Shown piece after piece: positions 12,920 through 19,984 of a stretch of 29,198 nt of DNA. How positions within the stretch are numbered: the stretch's first letter is position 1; each line of letters begins with the position of its first letter. The notes under the pieces were generated by a model. It did no database searches. It was not told where the DNA came from and saw nothing but the letters and a program-made list of their open reading frames with translations. Source of the stretch: CAZWRF01 sp964636095 (GTDB taxonomy: Bacteria > Patescibacteriota > Minisyncoccia > JAHISW01 > Tagabacteraceae); the NCBI GenBank assembly GCA_964636095.1, contig CAZWRF010000005.1, forward strand, positions 1 to 29,198. The letters run 5' to 3'. Position numbers and translations under genes: made by a program.

Positions 12920-14527
12920 ATGAAATACTCAAAGTTTTTTAAGAAAAACAAGCTATTTGTCATAGTTGCGGCAGTTGTTGTTGTCGGCGCGCTGTCCTAT
13001 TTCTTCTTTTTTAAGGGAAACGGCGAGTCGACTTACAAAACTTACAAGGTGTCTTACGGAAACGTAATAAGAGATATTTCCGAAACCGGCATAGTGCGGC
13101 CCGCCAAAACAATAAACTTGGCCTTTGAAGCTCAGGGAAAAATAGACAAAGTTATGGTAAAAGAGGGGGATAAGGTTAAAGCCGGCCAGGAGCTTGTCTC
13201 TTTGGACAGAGACGAGTTGGTTCTTCAGGTATCGGAAGCTGCGGCCGCGCTTCAAACTGCTCAAGCTAATTTGGACAAAGTTTTGGCAGGAGCCAGCGCG
13301 GAAGACATCCAAGTATACGAAACGGCGGTGGCAAACGCCGAAGTTACTTTGGCGGACACTATAGAAGGCGCTGAAAATGATCTGGAACAGGTGCGTGAAG
13401 ACATGATTGTGGATATTCACGACGCCTACGTAAGCTGTGATGACGCGGTGAGAAACAAAGTTGACCAGTTTTTTATTAATCCCCGGACCGGAAGTCCAGA
13501 ATTATCTTTTTCTACCACTGATTCTGCTCTCGATGTTGCAATAGAGAGCGGAAGAGTTCAAATGGAAGATACTTTAAATTCCTGGCTGTTGGCTATAAAT
13601 TCTCTTGCGGATTCCAGTGACTTGGATGCATATATAAGTACGGCAGAATCAGATATCAACAATGTGAAATCATTTTTGGATAAAGTAGCACTTGCGATAA
13701 ATAGTTCTTCTCTGGCGGGAACGACATACATCGACACGTGGAAAGCGGCGGTTGCCGCGGCGCGTACGGAAGTAAATACTGCATTATCTACCGTGATAAA
13801 CCAAAAGCAGAAAATTTCAGCCACGAAAATAACAAACCAAACAAACATCAATACTGCTCAAGCCTCTGTTGATACTGCTCGCGACAATTTAGCTCTCAAA
13901 AAAGCCGCTCCGCGCGACGCCGATTTGAATTTGGCCAAAGCCCAGGTGGATCAAGCAAGGGCGTCCTTGGCGCTAAGGCAGGAAAATTTGAGCAAAAGCG
14001 TTTTAAAAAGTCCCATAGACGGAGTAGTTACCAAGGTTGACGCGGAAATTGGAGAAGTGGCGGCTATGAACGCGCCCGTTGTGTCGGTGGACAGTAGAGG
14101 AGATTTTGAGATTAAAGTGAATATTTATGAGGAAGATATTCCTTGGGTAAAGACGGGCGAGCCGGTGGATATAAGCGTTGTCGCTTTTCCGGACGAAGTG
14201 CTGAAGGGGCACGTTGTTTCCGTTGACCCGGCGGAAAAGCTTGTGGGCGGGGTTGTTTATTACGAAGTTGATATTGCTTTTGATAATGAAAAAGAAGGTC
14301 TGAAAAACGGAATGACCGCCGACATTACCATTATGACTGGGGAAAGGGACAATGTTTTAATCGTTCCCAAAAGCGCCGTGTCCCAAAGGACATCCACAAA
14401 AATGGTTGAAGTTCTTTCCGGCGGAGTTATTGAGGAGCGGGCTGTTGAAACCGGGCTTGAAGGAACGAACGGAAACATTGAAGTTCTTTCCGGCCTTAGC
14501 GAAGGAGAAGATGTGGTAGTCCAGTAA
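12920..14527 (+). CDS. MacA-like periplasmic-adaptor-type subunit of an ABC exporter (HlyD family)
   Basis: The 535-residue protein has an N-terminal membrane anchor (about 11-32). The first half of a biotinyl-lipoyl-like barrel-sandwich domain follows ('GKIDKVMVKEGDKVKAGQELVSLD', about 70-95). A very long alpha-helical coiled-coil region (about 98-360) comes next, then the second lipoyl half ('KSPIDGVVTKVDAEIGEVAAM') and a beta-barrel ending with 'IVPKSAV'. It is longer than E. coli MacA (about 370) because of the helical insert. In a CPR cell without an ordinary Gram-negative outer membrane, the adaptor must act at the outer face of the cytoplasmic membrane. It lies 5 bp before the ATPase gene, in one operon. 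Start chosen from the -10 position; ATG 12914 adds two residues. Confidence 0.88.
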   Translation: MKYSKFFKKNKLFVIVAAVVVVGALSYFFFFKGNGESTYKTYKVSYGNVIRDISETGIVRPAKTINLAFEAQGKIDKVMVKEGDKVKAGQELVSLDRDELVLQVSEAAAALQTAQANLDKVLAGASAEDIQVYETAVANAEVTLADTIEGAENDLEQVREDMIVDIHDAYVSCDDAVRNKVDQFFINPRTGSPELSFSTTDSALDVAIESGRVQMEDTLNSWLLAINSLADSSDLDAYISTAESDINNVKSFLDKVALAINSSSLAGTTYIDTWKAAVAAARTEVNTALSTVINQKQKISATKITNQTNINTAQASVDTARDNLALKKAAPRDADLNLAKAQVDQARASLALRQENLSKSVLKSPIDGVVTKVDAEIGEVAAMNAPVVSVDSRGDFEIKVNIYEEDIPWVKTGEPVDISVVAFPDEVLKGHVVSVDPAEKLVGGVVYYEVDIAFDNEKEGLKNGMTADITIMTGERDNVLIVPKSAVSQRTSTKMVEVLSGGVIEERAVETGLEGTNGNIEVLSGLSEGEDVVVQ

Positions 14528-14532
14528 TTTTT

Positions 14533-15249
14533 ATGGCAGATTCCCTCATAAAACTGGAAAACGTCTGGAAAACTTACCCGCTAGGCAAAGTAAAAGTGGA
14601 TGCTTTGAGGGGCATTGATTTAGAGATAAAAAAAGGGCATTTTGTTACTCTTATGGGGCCTTCCGGTTCCGGGAAATCGACCCTGCTTCACATGCTTGGA
14701 GTTTTGGACCTGCCGGACAAGGGAAAGGTTTTTTTATCCGGCCACGATATTTCCAAGCTCACTGAGAATGAATTGGCCCAGGCTAGAGGCCGGCAAATAG
14801 GTTTTGTTTTTCAGCAGTTCAATCTTATTATGAATTTTACCGCGCTTGAAAATGTAATGCTTCCAATGATTTTTCAGGGTACAACGGAAGCCGCTAGGCG
14901 GAAGAGAGCCGAAAAATTGCTGGATTCTTTCGGGCTTAAAGACAGATTGAACCATAAGCCGTCGGAGCTTTCGGGCGGAGAAAGGCAAAGAGTGGCCATT
15001 GCCAGGGCGCTGGCCAACGACCCGGATATAATTGTAGCCGACGAACCGACGGGCAACCTGGATTCGACAACGGGCAAAAAAATAATGGAAGTTTTTATAG
15101 ACCTTCACAAAAAAGATAAAAAAACAATTGTTATTGTTACCCACGATCCGAATATAGCAAGCTATACCGAAGAAACAATTCATATTTTGGACGGAAAAAT
15201 ATTAAAAAATCATTTTTCAAAATCAAAAATTTTGTGGGAAAAAGAATAG
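14533..15249 (+). CDS. MacB/LolD-type ABC transporter ATPase
   Basis: The 238-residue nucleotide-binding protein powers the MacAB-like exporter. Walker A is GPSGSGKST at 42-50, the Q-loop FVFQQFN about 91-97, the signature LSGGERQR 146-153, Walker B IIVADE 166-171 with a D-loop GNLD, and the H-loop His204 in VTHD. The order and sequence ('TLMGPSGSGKSTLLHMLGVLD') are typical of the LolD/MacB/FtsE branch. In E. coli MacB the ATPase and permease are one chain; here they are separate genes, 3 bp apart, as in many Gram-positive-type exporters. No SD is apparent, so translation is probably coupled to the upstream gene. Confidence 0.95.
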   Translation: MADSLIKLENVWKTYPLGKVKVDALRGIDLEIKKGHFVTLMGPSGSGKSTLLHMLGVLDLPDKGKVFLSGHDISKLTENELAQARGRQIGFVFQQFNLIMNFTALENVMLPMIFQGTTEAARRKRAEKLLDSFGLKDRLNHKPSELSGGERQRVAIARALANDPDIIVADEPTGNLDSTTGKKIMEVFIDLHKKDKKTIVIVTHDPNIASYTEETIHILDGKILKNHFSKSKILWEKE

Positions 15250-15252
15250 GGT

Positions 15253-16473
15253 ATGATAAAAGAATATTTTAAAATAGCGGTAAAAAGTTTAAGAACCCGG
15301 CCCTTAAGGAGCTGGCTTACCATTGCCGGCATTGTGGTTGGCGTTTTTCTTATTGTGTCTCTTTTTTCTTTAAGCGAGGGCGTAAAGAAAACCATCTCCA
15401 AACAGCTCAATATGATGGGCGGCGACCTTATTATGGTTTTTCCCGGCGAGCTTTCAGATCTTTTTACAACGCTAATAGGAAATGCCCAGCTTTCCGACGA
15501 TGAGGTAAAAGCCATAGAAAAAGCTGAAGGGGTGGACATTGTAATCCCAATGAAATATAAAGCTCAAACGGTGCGATACAACGGTGTTCAAAAATCAACC
15601 CTTATTTACAGCGTTCCTTTCAAGGACAGTTTGAATGTTTTTATAAACGACCTCGGCTGGGCGCTTAAGGAAGGAGACTGGCCGTCTCCCGACAAAAGAG
15701 AAGTTATTGTCGGTAGTTTGGTGCCTGATCAAATTTTCCCGGGGCTTAAGGCGGGTGACGAAATTAATATAAAAGGCCTTTCATACAAAGTGACGGGGAT
15801 TTTGGTTTCTCTGGGAAGCAAGCAGGATGATCAAATGGTAGGCATGGACAAAAGTCTTTACGGCCAAATTACCGGCGAAAGAGACGACAAAGCTCCTTTT
15901 GTGGCCGTTACCATTAAAACCGGATATACCGCAAATGAAGTTGCTGACAATATAAAAACAGCTTTGGATAATACGCAAAAAAGAAGAAGGGGAGAGGGAA
16001 CAGATACCGCGTCTTACTCGGTAATTACCAGTGAAAAAGTTTCCGGCCTGGCAAACAATATTCTGGCGGTGGTTCAACTGGTTGTGTTTTTGTTCGCCAG
16101 CATAGGTATTGTGGTAGGAGGCATAGGCATTATGAATACCATGTATACATCCGTTCACGAAAGAACAAAAGAAATAGGAATAATGAAAGCCATCGGCGCA
16201 AAAAATTCAACTATTACCTGGATATTTCTCATAGAATCGGGAATTATAGGTTTTATCGGCGGGGTGGGGGGTACCATTTTGGGGCTTGGATTGGCCGAGC
16301 TTATTCAAACTTACGGTCAATTTCACCCCTTCTTATATATAGAAGCTTCTTTCTCTCCCCTTGTTGTTTTTTTTGGGCTTGGTTTTTCTTTTGTTGTTGG
16401 GTGCCTGGCCGGGTTTTTCCCGGCGCGAAGCGCCTCCAAGCTGAAGCCGGTAGACGCCTTAAGATACGAGTAA
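15253..16473 (+). CDS. MacB-type ABC permease (FtsX domain)
   Basis: The 406-residue membrane protein has the MacB plan. One N-terminal helix ('SWLTIAGIVVGVFLIVSLFSL', about 16-36) is followed by a large outside MacB_PCD domain (about 40-270). Three C-terminal helices form the FtsX domain, starting 'GIVVGGIGIMNTMYTSVHER' and including the coupling segment 'RTKEIGIMKAIGAKNSTI'. It ends 'FPARSASKLKPVDALRYE', the usual family ending. With the adaptor and ATPase it should form a mechanotransmission-type exporter of peptides, lipoproteins or drugs; the cargo cannot be told from sequence. The operon meets the minus-strand hydrolase gene tail to tail with a 1-bp gap and no clear terminator. Confidence 0.94.
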   Translation: MIKEYFKIAVKSLRTRPLRSWLTIAGIVVGVFLIVSLFSLSEGVKKTISKQLNMMGGDLIMVFPGELSDLFTTLIGNAQLSDDEVKAIEKAEGVDIVIPMKYKAQTVRYNGVQKSTLIYSVPFKDSLNVFINDLGWALKEGDWPSPDKREVIVGSLVPDQIFPGLKAGDEINIKGLSYKVTGILVSLGSKQDDQMVGMDKSLYGQITGERDDKAPFVAVTIKTGYTANEVADNIKTALDNTQKRRRGEGTDTASYSVITSEKVSGLANNILAVVQLVVFLFASIGIVVGGIGIMNTMYTSVHERTKEIGIMKAIGAKNSTITWIFLIESGIIGFIGGVGGTILGLGLAELIQTYGQFHPFLYIEASFSPLVVFFGLGFSFVVGCLAGFFPARSASKLKPVDALRYE

Positions 16474-16474
16474 A

Positions 16475-18052
16475 TTATTTCTTTTCGCTCATTTTTTCAA
16501 GAGCGTATCTGGCCAGCTCGGTGTAAGCTTTTTTTGCTTCCTTTGTTCTTACTTCCGCGTGGCTTCCCTTTACCGAATAAAACCCGTCTATTATTTCGGA
16601 GTTTACCATTTTTTGCACTCTCTCCATGGGGAAAGCGTCGTCGTCCGCTCCGTGAATTACTGAAATTTTCGTGCCGTTTTTCTTTATTTCCCGCAGAAGT
16701 TCCGGAAGCTGAGTTTTAGCTATGGCGCGGACTTCCATGAAAGCTTTTTTAAGGTTGCCGAAGTTCGTATCGGTCGCTTTGTCTTTTGGTGCGGCCTCCT
16801 CTTTGGCCTCTTTCTTTATTTTTCTAAGCCGGGCATTAACTTCAGATTTTATAATGTCTTTTCCAAACCGCGTTGCCAGGCGTGCCGTGGAATCTTTGCC
16901 GATAAGGCCTGGCGGGTTTTCAAGAACAAGGCTTCTGAAAAGTTCGGGATAAAGCGCCGCGGCCAAAACCAAAACCATGCCACCTTCCGAATTGCCGACG
17001 CCGTCGGCTTTTTCAATGCCTTTTTCTTTGAGAGTTTCGACAATACCCGCCACTTTTCTAAGCTCTGCGTCGGGAAGGCCGCGTTTTTTTTCTTCGGAAA
17101 ATTCGTGTTCAACTCCGTGCGGAGCGTCCACGGAAACAACTCTCCGTCCGCTTTCAACCAGGGCGTCGATGTCTTTTTTGAAATCCACCGTTCGTCCGCC
17201 GAAGCCTGGCGCGAATACAACCGGGCTTTCGGGTCCGGGTTCCTCCGGCTTTATGTCGTAAACGAAAACTTCAGTATCGTTAATTTTACGCTGCTCGGGG
17301 TTTTTCCACTGCGTTAGAAATTTCGGCTCCTCGGCGGCCGCTTTTTCGTAGTTTTCCTTTTCCGCCTCCTCCAGCTTTTTTTTGAAGCGCTTGAAGTTAG
17401 CTTGTTCAAGCGGGTTTACCACACTGCGTCCCCACTTTTCCTGAAACTTTGAAGTTCTCTCCTGAGCGTTTATTCCTGTGTCAACGAAAAACACCCGCCT
17501 GCCGTTTTCGTCCGGCTTGTCGGCGATAATGATATTTTTCGTGTATCTTGGATCCGATAGCCAGCACTTCGCAATTTCTTTCGGGCTGGTTCCATCCGGT
17601 GCTCTTCTAAAATCGGGCTGATGAGTTTCGTTTTCTTTGGCGGCCTTTAGCGTTTCAATGCCGGCGTTGGTGAGGCCAAGAAGCTGGCTTACGACGGCCG
17701 AGTCTTCAAAGAGTTTCTGGTCCTCAATTTCGTCGATGGCCTTCCCTTCAATAAACTTCTGGAGGCGAAATCCCCGGGGAGGGGAGTCGGGAGTTTCCTG
17801 CGCTATAAAATGCAGAGTATCGGGGACAAATTCTCCCATTGGGGAATTTTTAAGTGATTCGTAAAACTGCCGGTCCTCTTTCATCTCTTCCGGCGTGGCA
17901 AATTCCTCTTTTCTGAGAGTCTTTAAAACAATTTCTTCTTCCTGGCCGCCCTTTTTTTCCGCGTTCATTCGTTCCACGGCCGAATCTCCGTGCTCGGTCA
18001 GTTTTTCGCTTTTGTTTATCCGCAATGGCAGGGAATTTTCTTCAAATTTCAT
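16475..18052 (-). CDS. Alpha/beta hydrolase fused to an N-terminal domain of unknown, possibly kinase-like, type
   Basis: The 525-residue protein has two parts. Residues about 275-525 are an alpha/beta hydrolase: 'VVFAPGFGG' as the oxyanion loop (278-286), nucleophile Ser355 in GNSEGG, a likely acid among Asp470-472 in 'HGADDDAF', and His498 in 'KGSHAEV'. There is no signal peptide. Residues about 45-235 include 'LQKFIEGKAIDEIED' and 'TKNIIIAD...RRVFFVDTG', which resemble the hinge and the 'N...D' catalytic and metal segments of small-molecule kinases. That reading is weak and could be wrong. A highly charged Glu/Lys-rich linker joins the parts. The start is ATG 18052; the in-frame upstream ATG at 18154 would extend into the divergent promoter and gene. 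Substrate unknown. Confidence 0.8.
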   Translation of the reverse strand: MKFEENSLPLRINKSEKLTEHGDSAVERMNAEKKGGQEEEIVLKTLRKEEFATPEEMKEDRQFYESLKNSPMGEFVPDTLHFIAQETPDSPPRGFRLQKFIEGKAIDEIEDQKLFEDSAVVSQLLGLTNAGIETLKAAKENETHQPDFRRAPDGTSPKEIAKCWLSDPRYTKNIIIADKPDENGRRVFFVDTGINAQERTSKFQEKWGRSVVNPLEQANFKRFKKKLEEAEKENYEKAAAEEPKFLTQWKNPEQRKINDTEVFVYDIKPEEPGPESPVVFAPGFGGRTVDFKKDIDALVESGRRVVSVDAPHGVEHEFSEEKKRGLPDAELRKVAGIVETLKEKGIEKADGVGNSEGGMVLVLAAALYPELFRSLVLENPPGLIGKDSTARLATRFGKDIIKSEVNARLRKIKKEAKEEAAPKDKATDTNFGNLKKAFMEVRAIAKTQLPELLREIKKNGTKISVIHGADDDAFPMERVQKMVNSEIIDGFYSVKGSHAEVRTKEAKKAYTELARYALEKMSEKK

Positions 18053-18114
18053 TATTTTATAATAACGCTTTTTTTTGTTTTTATCCACCGTTTGTTCTTT
18101 TTTAATAATAAATT

Positions 18115-18123
18115 TGCTACAAT
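18115..18123 (+). promoter_or_regulatory. Extended -10 promoter of the SdpI-like gene
   Basis: TGC-TACAAT is an extended -10 whose expected start (about 18130) is within 2 nt of the ATG at 18132, giving a leaderless or near-leaderless mRNA. It lies in the 79-bp gap between divergent genes. Confidence 0.5.
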
Positions 18124-18131
18124 AAATCCAT

Positions 18132-18770
18132 ATGAAAAAGACGCAAATAATCATATTGTTCGTGGTTGTTTTGTCATTTTTAGCCGGTATTTATGTTTAT
18201 CCCCAATTGCCCGATAAAATAGCTTCCCATTGGGGGGCGAACGGGGAAGTGAACGGGTACATGTCCAAGTTTTGGGGTGCGTTCCTAATGCCCATAGTTG
18301 CTTTTATTATTTTTTTGGTCTTTCTCATTATCCCAAAGATAGATCCTCTCAAAGAAAACTACAAAAAATTCAGAAAATATTTTGACGGGTTTATTCTGCT
18401 GATAATTCTTTTTATGCTCTATATTTATGTCCTTTCTCTTTTATGGAATTTGGGCAAAAGGTTCAATATGGGACAGTTTTTGTCGCCGGCCATGGCCGTA
18501 CTTTTCTATTATGCGGGTGTCTTGATAGGCCACGCGAAAAGAAACTGGTTTGTAGGAATAAGAACACCCTGGACTTTAAGCAGCGACAAAGTGTGGGATG
18601 ATACGCACAAAATAGGAGCAAAACTTTTTAAGGCGTCGGCCGTTATAATGCTTTTGGGGCTATTCTTTCCCGGCCGGGCGTTTATTTTTATGATTGTGCC
18701 CGTTATTTTTTCGGCTCTTTTCGTAGCGGTTTATTCTTATTTTTCCTTCAGAAAAGAAGCGGGGCGATAA
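18132..18770 (+). CDS. SdpI-family / DUF1648 membrane protein
   Basis: The 212-residue protein has about six membrane helices. Near its start is the DUF1648 motif 'LPDKIASHWGANGEVNGY' (about 27-44), and near residues 137-155 is the SdpI-type motif 'NWFVGIRTPWTLSSDKVW', followed by 'THKIGAKLF'. In Bacillus subtilis SdpI protects cells against the SdpC toxin and acts in signalling; most family members in other bacteria are uncharacterised. No toxin gene is visible beside it, so an immunity role is only a possibility. It heads a run of six co-directional genes (to thiI) with small gaps or overlaps. Confidence 0.88.
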   Translation: MKKTQIIILFVVVLSFLAGIYVYPQLPDKIASHWGANGEVNGYMSKFWGAFLMPIVAFIIFLVFLIIPKIDPLKENYKKFRKYFDGFILLIILFMLYIYVLSLLWNLGKRFNMGQFLSPAMAVLFYYAGVLIGHAKRNWFVGIRTPWTLSSDKVWDDTHKIGAKLFKASAVIMLLGLFFPGRAFIFMIVPVIFSALFVAVYSYFSFRKEAGR

Positions 18771-18782
18771 TTTAAAAAACAT

Positions 18783-19274
18783 ATGCATAAATCAATATTT
18801 TTCAAGCAGATTTTTGCGGACAGATGGTTCATCTGGTTTATCTCAATTTCCATTTTTGTTGCTGTTGCTCTTTTCGGGTACATACAGCACTCTCTTGTAG
18901 AAATGGGCTCTACTGCCTATAGGGGAGATCGTACCGTGTCCCGTATGGAAAATTCCATACACGTAAACAGTCCTGTTCCGAATCAGGTTGTTAGAAGTCC
19001 TTTTAATATTTTCGGTGAAGCAAAGGGCACCTGGTTCTTCGAGGCCAGTTTTCCCATAAAATTTTTGGACGACGACGGAAATGTTATAAAAATTGCCATT
19101 GCTACGGCTCAAAGCGACTGGATGACGGAAGATTTTGTTCCATTTACTTCCCGGGTTGATTTTTCCGTGGGAGGCTCTGTTAGGGGCAAGGTGGTTTTTC
19201 AAAAGGACAATCCGTCGGGGCTTCCTGAAAACGACTACTCATACTCTGTTCCGGTTGTGTTTAGTTCGGAATAA
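18783..19274 (+). CDS. Membrane-anchored Gmad2 immunoglobulin-like domain protein
   Basis: The 163-residue protein has a cytoplasmic N-terminus, one membrane helix (about 15-33) and an outside Gmad2 domain (about 57-163). Domain marks are 'IHVNSPVPNQVVRSPFNIFGEAKGTW', split here as 'IHVNSPVPNQ' and 'SPFNIFGEA', followed by 'WFFEASFPIKFLDDDG', 'DWMTEDFVPF' and 'DNPSGLPEND'. Gmad2 domains occur in GerM-type spore proteins and widely in Parcubacteria as surface or adhesion-type folds. The anchor (DRWFIW...YIQHSLVEM) matches that of the protein at 4088. It starts 12 bp after the SdpI-like gene and truB follows after 5 bp. Its partner is unknown. Confidence 0.82.
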   Translation: MHKSIFFKQIFADRWFIWFISISIFVAVALFGYIQHSLVEMGSTAYRGDRTVSRMENSIHVNSPVPNQVVRSPFNIFGEAKGTWFFEASFPIKFLDDDGNVIKIAIATAQSDWMTEDFVPFTSRVDFSVGGSVRGKVVFQKDNPSGLPENDYSYSVPVVFSSE

Positions 19275-19279
19275 TTTTT

Positions 19280-19951
19280 ATGTCCGGAAATTTAAAAATC
19301 TTTCCGATTTTTAAGCCTAAGGGGCCTACTTCTTTTGATATTGTAAAAAAAATAAGAGAAGTTACCGGTGAAAAAAAAGTCGGCCATGCGGGAACGTTGG
19401 ATCCCCTTGCTGAGGGAGTTTTAGTTGTAGGTGTCGGCAGAGAAGCTACGCGCAAACTTGAAAAAATTGTGGCTGAAGAGAAAGAATACAGGGTTGTTAT
19501 TGAACTGGGGCAGACAAGTACAACTGACGACGATGAAGGAGAAAAGAAAATTGTAAAAGTGAAAATTCCTCCCATGGCAAGAGAGGTGATGGATGTTGTA
19601 AAAAAATTTGTCGGAGAGATTGAGCAAGTGCCTCCTTTTTTCAGCGCCGTCAAAGTAAGCGGAAGAAGAGCTTATGACGCGGCCAGAAAGGGGCAGCCCA
19701 TGAATTTGGGGCCAAGAAAAGTTTTTATAAAGGAAATACAAATTGAAAGATATGAATACCCGCTGCTAGAACTCCGTGTTTCTACGGGAAAGGGTGTATA
19801 TATAAGGTCTTTGGCGCGCGATATCGGCGAGAAATTGGGTACGGGCGGATTTGTTCTTGAACTTAAAAGAACCAGAGTGGGAGATTTCTTTTTGGAGAAA
19901 TCCTTAACCTTGAACGAGTTTGCCGACACATGGCGCAAAATGGTAAAATAA
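19280..19951 (+). CDS. truB: tRNA pseudouridine(55) synthase
   Basis: The 223-residue enzyme isomerises U55 in the T-arm of tRNA to pseudouridine. The catalytic aspartate is Asp41 in 'GHAGTLDPLAEGVL'. Other family motifs are 'KPKGPTSFD' (12-20), 'EYRVVIELGQTSTTDD' (about 69-84), 'QVPPFFSAVKVSGRRAYDAAR' (about 115-135, split motif) and 'GVYIRSLARDIG' (about 172-183). It ends shortly after the catalytic domain, so the C-terminal PUA or TruB-specific domain found in longer members is absent, a common economy in reduced genomes. No SD precedes the ATG; it lies 5 bp after the Gmad2 gene. Confidence 0.95.
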   Translation: MSGNLKIFPIFKPKGPTSFDIVKKIREVTGEKKVGHAGTLDPLAEGVLVVGVGREATRKLEKIVAEEKEYRVVIELGQTSTTDDDEGEKKIVKVKIPPMAREVMDVVKKFVGEIEQVPPFFSAVKVSGRRAYDAARKGQPMNLGPRKVFIKEIQIERYEYPLLELRVSTGKGVYIRSLARDIGEKLGTGGFVLELKRTRVGDFFLEKSLTLNEFADTWRKMVK

Positions 19952-19984
19952 AACAGTTAATAATTAAATTTACTTTTAAATAAA

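Noticed and set aside
18053..18154. 34-residue N-terminal extension of the minus-strand hydrolase
   Set aside because: It would run through the divergent intergenic region and into the SdpI-like gene; the composition (MIICVFFIWIYCSK...) is that of A/T-rich noncoding DNA and a good ATG exists at 18052.
18132..18770. SdpI-like gene as proof of a toxin-immunity system
   Set aside because: No SdpC-like toxin or SdpR-like regulator is next to it, and the family is widespread without toxins.
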